Shown here piece by piece: positions 16,577 to 26,158 of a stretch of 46,996 bases of DNA; position 1 is the stretch's first letter; each line of letters begins with the position of its first letter. Below the pieces are notes generated by a model. That model did no database searches. It was not told where the DNA came from and worked only from the letters and a program-made list of their open reading frames with translations. The DNA comes from Cellvibrionaceae bacterium. Lineage in GTDB: Bacteria; Pseudomonadota; Gammaproteobacteria; Pseudomonadales; Cellvibrionaceae. The stretch is taken from positions 1 through 46,996 of the forward strand of contig JAOXRT010000014.1 of the NCBI GenBank assembly GCA_025800365.1. Direction: 5' to 3'. The position numbers and the translations under genes were made by a program.

Positions 16577-16916
16577 GATAAATCCAAGTTTTGCTTGTTC
16601 GGTGTAACTGCTCTAATCATGCTAGCTTTGTGCTTCATAAACAAGAGCTTATAGATAATTCTTTAGTGGCTTTCCAGTTGCTGTTCAGGCTGCTACCCAG
16701 AATGCTCGAAAAACCGTATTATTCGCAGCCCTGAATTAAGGCATTATTGCAATTTTGCCCCATGAAAATACTGGGAGCGCCTCAGATTAATGGCTAGCTC
16801 CAGCATCCGCGGTGGTTGAAAATTGTTCAGCTCGTTACCTTGTTATATAAAAGCTTTAACAAATGCCGCAACATGAATTCTTAATGAAATATTAGTCCCT
16901 TGGAAGTACAACATTC
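16577..16916. other. 340-bp divergent intergenic region (slt / uup)
   Basis: No coding frame seen. A possible uup promoter is TTGTTC (16823-16828), 17 bases, TATAAA (16846-16851); the -35 matches only three positions. The uup start codon follows GGAAGT. No clear repeat or operator. Confidence 0.4.
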
Positions 16917-18848
16917 ATGCCGATCGTAAAAATTGAAAATGCTCAACTTAGCTATGGACTTCAGCCAATTTTGGATGAGCAGCAATTAAACCTCTATCGT
17001 GGGCAGCGACTTTGCATTATCGGCCGCAATGGCGCCGGCAAGTCCAGTTTGATGAAGGTAATCGCCAAAGAGGTTGAGCTTGATAGTGGCAGTGTTTGGC
17101 ATCGACCCGGTTTAAAGCTAGCACGACTCGAGCAGGACTTGCCGCTGGCTGATGATTTAACGGTGTTTGCTGCCGTGGCCGAAGGCCTTGACGGTTTAGG
17201 TGAGCTGCTAACGGACTACCACGAACTGGCCACTAAAACTGACAGTGATAGCCTGCATCGTTTAGGTCAGTTGCAAACAGAGATTGAAGCTCGTGATGGC
17301 TGGCGCTTGCAGCAACAGGTAGATGCCATTTTAACGCGCTTGGAATTGCCCGCGGATGTGACCATGAAGGAGCTTTCCGGGGGCTGGCGTCGCAGGGTGT
17401 CTTTGGCTCGGGCCTTAGTAAGTGAGCCCGATATATTGCTGCTTGATGAGCCCACCAACCACCTCGATATTGAAGCCATTCAATGGCTGGAACAGCAGCT
17501 CTTAAACTATTCGGGCTGTGTTGTTTTTATCACTCACGATAGGGCGCTGTTACAAAATTTGGCTACCCATATTGCCGAATTAGAGCGCGGACAGCTGAGT
17601 ATTTGGGAGGGCGACTATCAGAGCTTCCTAAATTTCAGGGAACAGCAGTTAGCGGCTGAAGAAAAACATAACGCCTTGTTTGATAAGCGCCTGGCTGAAG
17701 AAGAAAAATGGATTAGACAGGGCATCAAAGCCAGACGCACGCGCAATGAAGGCCGCGTTCGCGCCTTAAAAGCTATGCGAGAAGAGCGTGCAGCAAGGCG
17801 AGAGCGTCAAGGCAATGCCAATATTTCGGCTAATGTGGCGGATAAGTCTGGTAAGTTGGTAGCTGAAATTCATAATGTCAGTCACGCATTTGAAGGTCAT
17901 GAGTTAATTAAGCATTTTAGCGGACGGGTGATGCGAGGCGATAGAATCGGCTTGATTGGCGCCAACGGTATGGGTAAATCGACTTTACTGAAAATTTTAT
18001 TGGGTCAGCTTAAACCCTTGGAAGGTCGCGTCGATCTCGGAACAAATCTCGAAGTAGCCTACTTTGATCAGCTGCGTGAGCAGTTGGACCTCGAAAAAAA
18101 TGCCGTAGACAATGTCGCCGGCGGTCGAGAATCTATCGAAATCAACGGTAACAATAAACATATTATTAGTTATCTCAGTGACTTTTTATTTACCGGTGAG
18201 CGTGCACGAACCCCGCTAAAAGCGCTTTCAGGTGGCGAGCGAAATCGAGTTTTGCTCGCCAAACTGTTCTCAAAACCTGCAAACTTATTAGTACTCGATG
18301 AGCCGACCAACGACCTTGATGTCGAAACTCTTGAACTTCTTGAAGAGATGCTGGCTAATTTTTCTGGCACGCTGCTTTTGGTGAGCCACGATCGTGCATT
18401 CTTGGATAATGTGGTAACCAGCACTCTGGCATTTGAGGGCAGTGGGCAGGTGCGTGAATATGTCGGCGGTTATCAAGACTGGATTGCTCAAGGCGGAAAG
18501 TGGTGTAGTTTAGCGGAGGACTTACTGCAGCTATCCGATGCCAAAAACGTTAATGCTCAGATAAGTGAAAGCACTTCGAGCTCTTCTTCACAAGAAGCTA
18601 AAGCCGTTAAAAATAATGAGCCTAAGCCTAAAAAGCTCAGTTATAAATTGCAGCGTGAGCTGGATGCCTTGCCTGCAAAAATTGAAAAACAAGAAGCTCA
18701 AGTAGAAGCGCTTCAGGAACAAACGGCAGCGGGTGATTTTTATCAGAAGGATCATCAAGAGGTTGCTAAAGTTCTAGCACAGTTAGCGGAGAAAGAAGCT
18801 GAATTGGAAGCTTTATATCAGCGTTGGGAAGAGCTTGATAACGCTTAA
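16917..18848 (+). CDS. uup: ABC-F ATPase Uup
   Basis: A 643-residue soluble protein with two ABC ATPase domains and no membrane part. Domain 1 has GRNGAGKSS, LSGGWRRRVSLARAL and ILLLDEPTNHLD; domain 2 has GANGMGKST, LSGGERNRVLLAKLF and LLVLDEPTNDLD. Between them lies the charged P-site tRNA interaction linker (about 235-300, 'KWIRQGIKARRTRNEGRVRA'). A C-terminal Lys/Glu-rich coiled coil (about 575-640) identifies Uup among ABC-F proteins. Members act on the ribosome, and uup mutants show altered precise excision of transposons and DNA repair phenotypes. Its place beside slt and near topA is conserved in Pseudomonas. Confidence 0.92.
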   Translation: MPIVKIENAQLSYGLQPILDEQQLNLYRGQRLCIIGRNGAGKSSLMKVIAKEVELDSGSVWHRPGLKLARLEQDLPLADDLTVFAAVAEGLDGLGELLTDYHELATKTDSDSLHRLGQLQTEIEARDGWRLQQQVDAILTRLELPADVTMKELSGGWRRRVSLARALVSEPDILLLDEPTNHLDIEAIQWLEQQLLNYSGCVVFITHDRALLQNLATHIAELERGQLSIWEGDYQSFLNFREQQLAAEEKHNALFDKRLAEEEKWIRQGIKARRTRNEGRVRALKAMREERAARRERQGNANISANVADKSGKLVAEIHNVSHAFEGHELIKHFSGRVMRGDRIGLIGANGMGKSTLLKILLGQLKPLEGRVDLGTNLEVAYFDQLREQLDLEKNAVDNVAGGRESIEINGNNKHIISYLSDFLFTGERARTPLKALSGGERNRVLLAKLFSKPANLLVLDEPTNDLDVETLELLEEMLANFSGTLLLVSHDRAFLDNVVTSTLAFEGSGQVREYVGGYQDWIAQGGKWCSLAEDLLQLSDAKNVNAQISESTSSSSSQEAKAVKNNEPKPKKLSYKLQRELDALPAKIEKQEAQVEALQEQTAAGDFYQKDHQEVAKVLAQLAEKEAELEALYQRWEELDNA

Positions 18849-18882
18849 GGGAGAAGTTCAGGGGTGTTAATTCTTTAGGGGG

Positions 18883-18914
18883 AGCTAGAGCTTTTGTGTT
18901 TTAAAGCTCTAGCT
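18883..18914. terminator. 12-bp hairpin between uup and the convergent usp gene
   Basis: AGCTAGAGCTTT and AAAGCTCTAGCT form a perfect 12-bp stem around eight bases, 34 bases after the uup stop and 58 before the usp stop. No long T-run follows on either strand, but the position suggests a bidirectional terminator. Confidence 0.6.
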
Positions 18915-18971
18915 TACTCCAAGCTAGACAGCCTAGGTTTATATGCGAGAATTTGCGCCAGTTGAATTGAT

Positions 18972-19406
18972 TTACTCGCTCGGATGAACTCGTACAGCAA
19001 GCACATCACAGTTCGCTCCGTGCAACACGCCATTGGAGGTAGACCCCAATAGCAGGGCAAGCCCAGAGCGGCCGTGGCTGCCGACAATGATTAAATCGAC
19101 TTCGGCTTCGTCAGCAATGCGATGAATCTCAGAGGCGGGTTGTCCTACAACAACTTGGCAGTCATCGGTTTTGATACCATGTTGCTCGGCCAGTTTATGG
19201 AGTTTTTCCTGTGCCTGGCTTTGTAGTTGCTCTTGAACCTCTGAAAGATCCATTGGGATATCGCCACCATAGGCAAAGGTGAGTGGTTCAATAACATGGA
19301 GTAGGGATACATTACAGCCGTTGGATACGGCTAAGCCACGCTCGATAACTTCGCTGGACTCTTGACTTAGATCTACGGCGATTAGTGATTTTTGGTATTT
19401 GGCCAT
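18972..19406 (-). CDS. Universal stress protein (UspA family)
   Basis: A 144-residue single-domain Usp. 'KSLIAVDLSQESSEVIERGL' opens the alpha/beta fold, and the ATP-binding signature G-2x-G-9x-G(S/T) is present as GSHGRSG...LLGSTSNGVLHGANCDVLAVR. It therefore belongs to the nucleotide-binding branch. Cytoplasmic dimer that supports survival in growth arrest or oxidative stress. A consensus-like AGGAGACA lies before the ATG. Usp genes between uup and topA are also found in Pseudomonas. Confidence 0.92.
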   Translation of the reverse strand: MAKYQKSLIAVDLSQESSEVIERGLAVSNGCNVSLLHVIEPLTFAYGGDIPMDLSEVQEQLQSQAQEKLHKLAEQHGIKTDDCQVVVGQPASEIHRIADEAEVDLIIVGSHGRSGLALLLGSTSNGVLHGANCDVLAVRVHPSE

Positions 19407-19536
19407 GACTTGTCTCCTGTGAGGTTTATGTCATGATCTTAGCGGTAAATTACCGCCGCTGTAAATTTTTACCGTGATGAAATATGACTCAGGTCAATTT
19501 CGCTGGGTTTAGTAATAATGATGGGGAATTATTAGC

Positions 19537-20058
19537 TTGAGTATAGGTATTATTTTTGTTGTTTTGGCAGTGGCGATGGTTCTAGGGCCGATTATGCTTA
19601 TGAAGCCTAGCGGTCGTCAAAGGCAGCTGGCGAGTCTGCGCCAGCGCGCCTTAGAACTTGGCTTGCAAAGCCGTATCGCTACGGTAACAGGGGATCTAAA
19701 GAGTTTTACCGTAGCCCCCACCATTGCCATCTACCAAAAACGTTGGATCGACAAACGTTTTTGTCCTGAGCAGAGCCTCTTGCTTCAACGCAGTAGCTTT
19801 ACTCATGAAGTCCATTTTCATGGCGCCTGGGATTGGAAAGAGGGTGAGGCAGCACAATTTAGCTTAAGCCCAGAGCTTGCTGAGTGTTTAGACAAACTTC
19901 CGGATTCGGTACTGGCGATAGAGTTTACTCCTTTGGGCGTTGGTTTGTATTGGCTTGAAAAAGGCGCTCAAGTGGAAGAGTTAGTCAGTGTGTTTCCAGT
20001 GTTAATGAACTGGTTAGATACTCAAGGTGTACTGGAAAATATCAGGGATAAGCCTTAA
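19537..20058 (+). CDS. Conserved hypothetical protein with N-terminal membrane anchor
   Basis: A 173-residue protein that I do not recognise. Residues 2-22 form a membrane helix (IGIIFVVLAVAMVLGPIMLM), followed by a basic stretch (KPSGRQRQ) that should stay in the cytoplasm, and a soluble beta/alpha domain with 'FHGAWDWKEGEA'. The start is a TTG: GGGGAA lies eight bases upstream, and the only upstream in-frame ATGs (19519) are followed by a stop within six codons. Its neighbour across 20 bp is a convergent gene for another membrane-anchored protein. Confidence 0.72.
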   Translation: MSIGIIFVVLAVAMVLGPIMLMKPSGRQRQLASLRQRALELGLQSRIATVTGDLKSFTVAPTIAIYQKRWIDKRFCPEQSLLLQRSSFTHEVHFHGAWDWKEGEAAQFSLSPELAECLDKLPDSVLAIEFTPLGVGLYWLEKGAQVEELVSVFPVLMNWLDTQGVLENIRDKP

Positions 20059-20078
20059 GTTTTCGGCTCATATCAATT

Positions 20079-20852
20079 TTACTCGACGGTAAGCGCATCT
20101 TCTAAGGTTGTCCCTGGGTTATTCATCGGCTTTTTATCGGGATCAGGGTTATACAGGGTTTCTGGCATTAGGTCTTCACTGAGTGCCAGTCTTTCGCGAT
20201 TAATAATTTCACCCAGTTCATCGATCAGACGCTGGCGGTTTGGATGCTTAGCTTTCGACTGCATGCTGAGTTTTTGAGCGTGAAAGTAATGCGAATTTGC
20301 ATCAACAAATTCTCCTTCATTATATAGCTTATGCCCTTGCGCGACCCCTGAAATAACTTCCACAGACAGCTGGGTGTATTCCAGCTCTCGCATCAATGGC
20401 CCAAGGGTTTTGTCGTCAATATGTTTGCCATTAAACATATGGATGAGAGTGTCAATTGCCTCTTGGATCTGTCGTTCGGTTTTGTTGATCGCTTGGTCGC
20501 TGGGGCGAATGCGATTTATGGTTTTGGTATTGCCTTTGCTTTGATAGCTTTCTAAAAGTTGTTGGGCCCGCTGTATCCGAACTTCGACATTATTCGCTTG
20601 GGCGTCAAAGTCAAAAAGCTTTTGATAGCGGCGCACTAATTCCTGCGCCAGCGTGCAGAAAAGTTCCTTTTCACGGCTAAGGCCTTCTAGGTTGTTGAGC
20701 ATGTCCTCTAGGACTTCGGCCGCATGGCTGAGTTGCCTTATTTTTAGGGCGTGCTCAGCTTGTTTACGCTCACGATAATTCACGTAAGCAAGCAACGCTA
20801 AAGAGGACGCTGCAAGGGCGAGCGCCGTATATAAAATGAAAGAAGCGGACAT
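20079..20852 (-). CDS. Conserved hypothetical membrane-anchored helical protein
   Basis: A 257-residue protein with one N-terminal membrane segment (about 5-24) and a largely helical cytoplasmic part rich in Glu, Gln and Arg ('NYRERKQAEHALKIRQLSHA' onwards), probably coiled coil. 'AQGHKLYNEGEFVDANSHYF' looks like one tetratricopeptide-type helix pair. No catalytic motif is visible. The C-terminal 30 residues are Pro/Asp-rich and likely disordered. It diverges from topA. Confidence 0.7.
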   Translation of the reverse strand: MSASFILYTALALAASSLALLAYVNYRERKQAEHALKIRQLSHAAEVLEDMLNNLEGLSREKELFCTLAQELVRRYQKLFDFDAQANNVEVRIQRAQQLLESYQSKGNTKTINRIRPSDQAINKTERQIQEAIDTLIHMFNGKHIDDKTLGPLMRELEYTQLSVEVISGVAQGHKLYNEGEFVDANSHYFHAQKLSMQSKAKHPNRQRLIDELGEIINRERLALSEDLMPETLYNPDPDKKPMNNPGTTLEDALTVE

Positions 20853-21209
20853 AAATCTGGCAGTGAATTCAGTGATGCTTAAGTAAAACCCAATTAAGCT
20901 GTACTAGACGTACATTTGTATAAATGTCATCGGCAACAACTTATTTGGCTTTAGTAAAAACAAATTATTGGTTGAAATCGACAAGGATTATGGTATTCCT
21001 AAAAAAGGGCTTGTCCAGTACCGCCTGTGCATTACCCGAAAATAGTTGGGTGTCTGGTTAATTTATGGTCAGTCATGTTGCTCATACTTGACCCCAAGAG
21101 CGCTTGGCTATATATATGCGCCCCTTAGGCTATGAAAAGCCTGCTGGCCTTCTATTATTAATAGGCCGTATGAAAAAGCAGGATAAGAGTATTTTTTAAG
21201 AAGGATAAT
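20853..21209. other. 357-bp divergent intergenic region upstream of topA
   Basis: No coding frame seen. The final bases supply a clear ribosome site for topA (AAGAAGGA, seven bases before ATG). topA promoters are usually supercoiling-sensitive; I found no unambiguous -35/-10 pair here. A weak GGCCT/AGGCC dyad lies at about 21147-21168. Confidence 0.4.
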
Positions 21210-23870
21210 ATGGGAAAATCCCTGGTAATCGTGGAATCGCCTGCCAAGGCTAAAACAATCAATAAGTATCTTGGTAAGGACTTTGTCGTTAAATCCAGTG
21301 TCGGTCATATTCGTGATTTGCCGACCTCTGGTGGTAAAAAAGCACCCGTGGATGCCAAGGAAAGAGCTCGTCAGGCAGCTATTACCCGTAAGCTTTCACC
21401 TGAAGATAAAGTAATCCACAAGCAACGTAAGGCTAAAGCTCAGCTGATTAGTCGTATGGGTATCGACCCTGAAAACGGCTGGGAGGCAAAGTATGAGATC
21501 CTACCTGGCAAAGAAAAGGTTGTTGCTGAACTAAAAGCATTGGCGAAAGATGCTGATACTGTCTATCTCGCGACGGACTTGGACAGAGAAGGAGAGGCCA
21601 TCGCTTGGCATCTCCGTGAGGCTATCGGGGGCGATGATAGCCGCTACCGCCGTGTGGTTTTTAATGAGATCACAAAGTCGGCTATCCAAGAGGCCTTTAA
21701 AAGCCCTGGCCCAATTGATCAAAACCGCGTAAACGCCCAGCAGGCTCGCCGTTTTCTTGATCGAGTGGTGGGCTATATGGTCTCTCCATTGCTCTGGGAA
21801 AAAATCGCGCGAGGCTTGTCTGCTGGCCGCGTTCAGTCGGTGGCCGTGAAGCTTATTGTTGAGCGTGAGCGAGAAATTAGAGCATTTATCCCTGAAGAGT
21901 ATTGGGATATTTTTGCTGACCTGAATACCCAAGATGCGGAAAAGATTCGCTTTGAGGTCAAAAAAGAAAACGGCAAGGCCTTTAAGCCCGTTAATGAAGA
22001 GCAGGCCATGTCAGCTGTCGCTAAGCTGCAGCAGGCCAGCTATCAGGTGGTTTCTCGTGATGATAAACCTACCAAGGCTAAGCCAGGCGCTCCTTACATT
22101 ACCTCCACTTTGCAGCAGGCAGCCAGCACCCGCTTAGGCTTTTCTGTGAAGAAAACCATGATGATGGCCCAGCGTTTGTATGAAGCCGGCTACATCACCT
22201 ATATGCGTACCGACTCTACTAACTTAAGCCAAGAGGCTGTCGCTAGCTGTCGTGATTTTATCGCTGAAGAATACGGCAAGGCTTATCTACCGGAAAAGCC
22301 AGTTTCGTACAGTAGTAAGGAGGGGGCCCAAGAGGCGCACGAAGCAATTCGACCTTCTAGCGTCACTGTGCAACCGACTCAATTGAAAGGCATGGAGAGA
22401 GACGCTGAGCGCCTCTATACCTTGATTTGGCGTCAATTCCTGGCGTGCCAAATGCCACCGGCAGAATTTACCAGTACATCGATTGCGCTAGCAGCAGGGG
22501 ATTTCGAATTAAGAACCCGTGGTCGCGTGATTCGTTTTGATGGTTTTATGAAGGTTCAGCCACCGCAATCCAAAAAAGAAGAGGATGTGGTTCTGCCTGA
22601 GCTTAAGGTTGGTGACAACTTAAATCTTCAGAAGCTTGATCCAAAGCAGCACTTTACTAAGCCGCCGGCACGTTACACCGAAGCGAGCCTGGTAAAAGAA
22701 TTGGAAAAGCGTGGTATTGGCCGCCCATCCACCTATGCATCGATCATCTCGACCATTCAGGATCGTGGTTATGTCCACACTGAATCTCGTCGCTTCTTTG
22801 CAGAAAAGATGGGCGATATTGTCACCGAGCGGTTAAGCGAAAGTTTTGTCGATCTGATGGACTACAGCTTTACAGCGAATATGGAAGAGTCGCTGGATAA
22901 GGTCGCAGAAGGCGACTTGCAATGGGATAAGTTGCTCGATGACTTCTATGCCGATTTTAGCCAGAAGCTCAGCCAGGCGCAGGTCGCTGAAGGCGGAATG
23001 CGGGCCAATCAGCCAACGGAAACCGATATCGAATGCAGTCAGTGTGGTCGACATATGCAGATTCGCACGGCCAGTACTGGGGTGTTCTTAGGTTGTTCGG
23101 GTTACGCGCTGCCACCTAAGGAACGCTGTAAGCACACCATGAACTTAGTGTCTGGTGACGAGGTGTTAAACCTTGATGAAGATGATGAAGCCGAGTCTAA
23201 GCAGCTACGAAATAAACACCGCTGTAAACTGTGTGACACAGCGATGGACAGTTATCTACTAGACGAGCAGCGTAAGCTACATATCTGCGGTAATAACCCA
23301 GATTGCAGTGGTTTTGAAGTAGAGGCTGGTAGCTTTAAGTTAAAAGGTTATGACGGTCCGACTCTAGAGTGTGACAAATGTGGTAGCGAGATGCAGCTGA
23401 AGACTGGCCGCTTTGGTAAGTACTTTGGCTGTATGTCGGAATCGTGTAAGAACACTCGTAAACTACTGCGAAACGGCGAAGCGGCACCTCCAAAGATGGA
23501 TCCGGTACCTATGCCAGAGCTAGCTTGCGAGAAAGTCGAAGACCATTACGTCTTGCGAGATGGTGCCTCTGGTATGTTTCTGGCGGCTAGCCAGTTCCCT
23601 AAAAATCGCGAAACACGAGCACCGCTGGTTGAAGAGCTGCTACCACACAAGAGCGAAATTGATCCGAAGTATAAATTCTTGTTTAGCGCGCCAGTAGAAG
23701 ATCCTGATGGCAATAAGGCGGTTATTCGCTTTAGTCGCAAAACTAAAGAGCAATACGTTCAGACCGAGATTGACGGCAAGGCGAGCGGCTGGAAAGCTTT
23801 TTATGAGGGCGGCAAGTGGGTGGAAACCCAAGCTAAAACTAAAGCCAAGGCTAAAAGCAAGAAAAAGTAA
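21210..23870 (+). CDS. topA: DNA topoisomerase I (type IA)
   Basis: An 886-residue enzyme that relaxes negative supercoils by passing one strand through a transient 5'-phosphotyrosine break. The Toprim domain starts at '[18 protein letters not shown]' with the catalytic Glu9, and has '[16 protein letters not shown]' with the Asp-rich metal site. The catalytic Tyr331 is in '[14 protein letters not shown]'. The C-terminus has three Cys-rich zinc-ribbon-type repeats (CSQCG..C..C, CKLCD..C..C, CDKCG..C..C) from about 610 to 760, then a basic Lys-rich tail. Its TAA overlaps the next gene's ATG by one base (TAATG), so translation is likely coupled. Confidence 0.95.
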   Translation: MGKSLVIVESPAKAKTINKYLGKDFVVKSSVGHIRDLPTSGGKKAPVDAKERARQAAITRKLSPEDKVIHKQRKAKAQLISRMGIDPENGWEAKYEILPGKEKVVAELKALAKDADTVYLATDLDREGEAIAWHLREAIGGDDSRYRRVVFNEITKSAIQEAFKSPGPIDQNRVNAQQARRFLDRVVGYMVSPLLWEKIARGLSAGRVQSVAVKLIVEREREIRAFIPEEYWDIFADLNTQDAEKIRFEVKKENGKAFKPVNEEQAMSAVAKLQQASYQVVSRDDKPTKAKPGAPYITSTLQQAASTRLGFSVKKTMMMAQRLYEAGYITYMRTDSTNLSQEAVASCRDFIAEEYGKAYLPEKPVSYSSKEGAQEAHEAIRPSSVTVQPTQLKGMERDAERLYTLIWRQFLACQMPPAEFTSTSIALAAGDFELRTRGRVIRFDGFMKVQPPQSKKEEDVVLPELKVGDNLNLQKLDPKQHFTKPPARYTEASLVKELEKRGIGRPSTYASIISTIQDRGYVHTESRRFFAEKMGDIVTERLSESFVDLMDYSFTANMEESLDKVAEGDLQWDKLLDDFYADFSQKLSQAQVAEGGMRANQPTETDIECSQCGRHMQIRTASTGVFLGCSGYALPPKERCKHTMNLVSGDEVLNLDEDDEAESKQLRNKHRCKLCDTAMDSYLLDEQRKLHICGNNPDCSGFEVEAGSFKLKGYDGPTLECDKCGSEMQLKTGRFGKYFGCMSESCKNTRKLLRNGEAAPPKMDPVPMPELACEKVEDHYVLRDGASGMFLAASQFPKNRETRAPLVEELLPHKSEIDPKYKFLFSAPVEDPDGNKAVIRFSRKTKEQYVQTEIDGKASGWKAFYEGGKWVETQAKTKAKAKSKKK

Positions 23871-24340
23871 TGGATCAATATCGTCCATTTTTTACCCAGC
23901 TGCAGTTGGCGAAGTGTCAATGCAAGGCCGCCAGTTCAGCGACACTGCCCCTTGAAAAGCTTAGCTTTTTGAGGGGAGGCTTTCTTATCATTCAGGCCAT
24001 GTGTGATGCTTGGTTACTCCACGAAAAGCCAGAGCAGAGCTCTGAGTTTTACCCTAAAGGACTTTCTGAATTTAGCAAGCGTGACAAGGCCAATTTAGAA
24101 AAAGCGCTTCCTGCGAGTATTATTCAGCTTCAACAAAGCGATTGGTTCGATGATTTTCTAAAGGTCATGGAGCAAGTTGCTGATTTGAATAGTTCTATGC
24201 TTTTAGAGCAGAGCAGCCCGGTAAATGTCATCGCGGTATCCCAGCCTGCCACGAAGCCCAGTCTAAGTAGCCTAAAAGCGGCTATATCGAATTTTGAGCA
24301 GTACTTTGACGCCCGAATGGAACTCAGCGAAGAGTATTAA
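23870..24340 (+). CDS. Conserved small protein next to topA (PA3010-like position)
   Basis: A 156-residue soluble, mostly helical protein starting one base inside the topA stop. It shows the pattern of the DUF6586-type family: an N-terminal helix (FTQLQLAKCQ), a hydrophobic helix with 'FLIIQAMCDAWLLH', and a C-terminal helix. In Pseudomonas aeruginosa the gene at this place (PA3010) is a conserved hypothetical. No enzyme motif is visible. Function unknown; constant linkage to topA suggests a housekeeping role. Confidence 0.7.
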   Translation: MDQYRPFFTQLQLAKCQCKAASSATLPLEKLSFLRGGFLIIQAMCDAWLLHEKPEQSSEFYPKGLSEFSKRDKANLEKALPASIIQLQQSDWFDDFLKVMEQVADLNSSMLLEQSSPVNVIAVSQPATKPSLSSLKAAISNFEQYFDARMELSEEY

Positions 24341-24439
24341 TGACAGCTATCTAATAGCTGTTATGCTTAGTAGAGTGCTATTCGAATCCTAATGCGAAAG
24401 CTGTTAGAATTGCCGACATATTCAATCTCTGGAGTATTA

Positions 24440-24700
24440 ATGGACACCGTCTTATTTGAAATTGTCGAGTTAGCTAACGGCGATGTAGCCTTGCAAAGGG
24501 CCGAGGACAAAGGGGAGCCTTTGTTGACCATTCATTTTTCAGAAGAATCTAATTTTTATCTGCAAGACGCCAAAATTGAAGTTGCTAGGGCAATGGTACA
24601 AGCTGGCTTGGAAGCGGCAAGTGAAATTGCCGAAGCCAATAAGGCGGAAGATTCTGGCGAAGAAATGGAAGTGGACTCAGGGCCTGTGCAAATTCACTAA
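24440..24700 (+). CDS. Conserved small acidic protein (PA3009-like position)
   Basis: An 86-residue acidic protein. The ATG at 24440 has GGAGT six bases upstream; the earlier in-frame ATG would add 16 unconserved residues. Visible pattern: a short beta domain ('LFEIVELANGDVALQRA', 'EPLLTIHFS') then one long helix ending in a Glu-rich tail. It matches, by position and size, the conserved hypothetical between topA and sulA in Pseudomonas (PA3009). Function unknown. Confidence 0.72.
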   Translation: MDTVLFEIVELANGDVALQRAEDKGEPLLTIHFSEESNFYLQDAKIEVARAMVQAGLEAASEIAEANKAEDSGEEMEVDSGPVQIH

Positions 24701-24811
24701 GGCTGCCTGTGCTCGATCTAAATCACTAATTTAATTCAAAGTTTCTCAGCGATTCTTTTTGTCTTTACCTTTACAGCAGCCTTATACAGCCTTCTTTCTG
24801 ATATAAGCCGA

Positions 24812-25213
24812 TTAACGCATTCTTAGCATTAGACCTTGGCAGGCCCCAGCCTTAGCTGCTTGCTTGAGCTGCTGATATTCTTGGCGGCTCAGTACACCTG
24901 GGCTGCTAATCACCATATGGCTATTACCAGCTGCTAGGGCTTCCCAGGTCGCCCATAAGGTATCACTCTTATCTCGTAGGCGTATTATTCTTAGTCGGCT
25001 AATATCGATACCGTAATGAAGAAGCATCTCTTTGCTGATGTTTTCAGCGCCAACCCAGCTTAACCAGCGACCACTATCCTGTTGACTGAAATGAGCGACC
25101 ATAGGTAGAAGCCATTGCAGATAATTATCTTGTTCATGGGTAACCACTAGTTCGGTTAAGCCGTGCTCTGATACGGCTTCCTGCTGGGTGTTTTGAATGG
25201 CTGCTTGGTTCAT
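24812..25213 (-). CDS. sulA: SOS cell-division inhibitor SulA
   Basis: A 133-residue protein of the SulA/SulA-like family, which binds FtsZ and blocks septation during the SOS response. 'LQWLLPMVAHFSQQDSGRWL' followed by SWVG, then 'LLHYGIDISRLRIIRLRDKS' and 'LWATWEALAAGNSHMVISSP', match the RecA-fold-like core. A good ribosome site (GGGAG, seven bases before ATG) is present. It follows lexA by 50 bp with no LexA box of its own, so it is probably cotranscribed with lexA as in Pseudomonas. Confidence 0.88.
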   Translation of the reverse strand: MNQAAIQNTQQEAVSEHGLTELVVTHEQDNYLQWLLPMVAHFSQQDSGRWLSWVGAENISKEMLLHYGIDISRLRIIRLRDKSDTLWATWEALAAGNSHMVISSPGVLSRQEYQQLKQAAKAGACQGLMLRMR

Positions 25214-25263
25214 GCTCTTACTCCCTAGATCGGCTAGTGTGCTGCGTTTACGCTTCGGTATGA

Positions 25264-25863
25264 TTAGCGTCGAATAACTCCAACGCTAAGACCTTCAATG
25301 GCGAACTCTTGCTCGCGTAAATCGACTTCAATCGTAGAAAACTCTTCGTTTTCTGGGTGGAGGTAAATTAACGGCTGGTTAGTAATCTTCTCGTAGCGCT
25401 TAACGGTTACTTCGTCGTCAATACGGGCAACTACGATTTGACCATTGTGCACTCGCTCGGTCTTGTGAACGGCAATTAGGTCACCGTCTAAGATACCTAT
25501 ATTGCGCATACTTTCACCGTGTACCTTGAGTAGGAAGTCAGCGGTGGGGTGAAAAAAGGAGCTTGGAATATCGCAGTAATCTTCAATATTTTCTGCAGCC
25601 AAGATGGGGTTGCCTGCAGCAACACGACCAACTAGAGGAATGCCTTGCTGCTCGATAGGTAAGCGAATACCCCGCGAGGCGCCGGCAATCATTTCGATGA
25701 CGCCTTTACGGGCCAAGGCCTTGAGATGCTCTTCTGCAGCATTGGCGGAGCGAAAGCCTAGCTCTTTTGCTATCTCGGCGCGTGTTGGCGGGTAACCGGT
25801 ATCATCAATGTAAGATTTGATGAGATCGAGAACTTGCTGTTGGCGTGCTGTAAGTTTGATCAT
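25264..25863 (-). CDS. lexA: LexA repressor
   Basis: A 199-residue SOS master repressor. The N-terminal winged helix-turn-helix has '[20 protein letters not shown]'. The self-cleavage site is Ala83-Gly84 (VAAGNP), with catalytic Ser118 in GESMRN and Lys155 in VTVKRY. RecA filaments stimulate cleavage after DNA damage and release the regulon. Two LexA boxes lie immediately upstream, giving autoregulation, and sulA follows in the same unit. Confidence 0.96.
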   Translation of the reverse strand: MIKLTARQQQVLDLIKSYIDDTGYPPTRAEIAKELGFRSANAAEEHLKALARKGVIEMIAGASRGIRLPIEQQGIPLVGRVAAGNPILAAENIEDYCDIPSSFFHPTADFLLKVHGESMRNIGILDGDLIAVHKTERVHNGQIVVARIDDEVTVKRYEKITNQPLIYLHPENEEFSTIEVDLREQEFAIEGLSVGVIRR

Positions 25864-25879
25864 GGCTTTCGCTCTTGGT

Positions 25880-25914
25880 CTGTTTATTTATACAGTACAT
25901 GTGATTTTATACAG
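25880..25914 (-). promoter_or_regulatory. Tandem LexA (SOS) boxes upstream of lexA
   Basis: CTGTTTATTTATACAG at 25880-25895 is a perfect CTGT-N8-ACAG. A second site at 25899-25914 (ATGTGATTTTATACAG) has one mismatch in the outer tetramers. Centres are 19 bases apart, as in the double operator of E. coli lexA. The first is 17 bases from the start codon. Confidence 0.9.
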
Positions 25915-26100
25915 TGTTTTTTAAAAAGCAAGCACTAAAACCCAATCGCGATAAAATCATGAGTTAGTAAGCGAAGTTTGAGGTCAGGCTAAGTACTGCT
26001 GAGGGCTGTTTATTAAAGCCTTGCTGTGGATGTTATGAGAGTGCTATGAAAGCTTATCTGGAGTGTGGATAAGAGCACGTTTAGCTTGTGGTGGTAAACA

Positions 26101-26127
26101 CAAAAAAGCCGGCAAAATGCCGGCTTT
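26101..26127 (-). terminator. Intrinsic terminator of the tolC-like gene
   Basis: AAAGCCGGCA and TGCCGGCTTT form a 10-bp stem with a three-base loop. On the minus strand the stem runs directly into TTTTTTG, 32 bases after the tolC stop: a textbook intrinsic terminator. Confidence 0.9.
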
Positions 26128-26158
26128 AGTACGTTGCTTTCAACTTACTAGCGACGAA

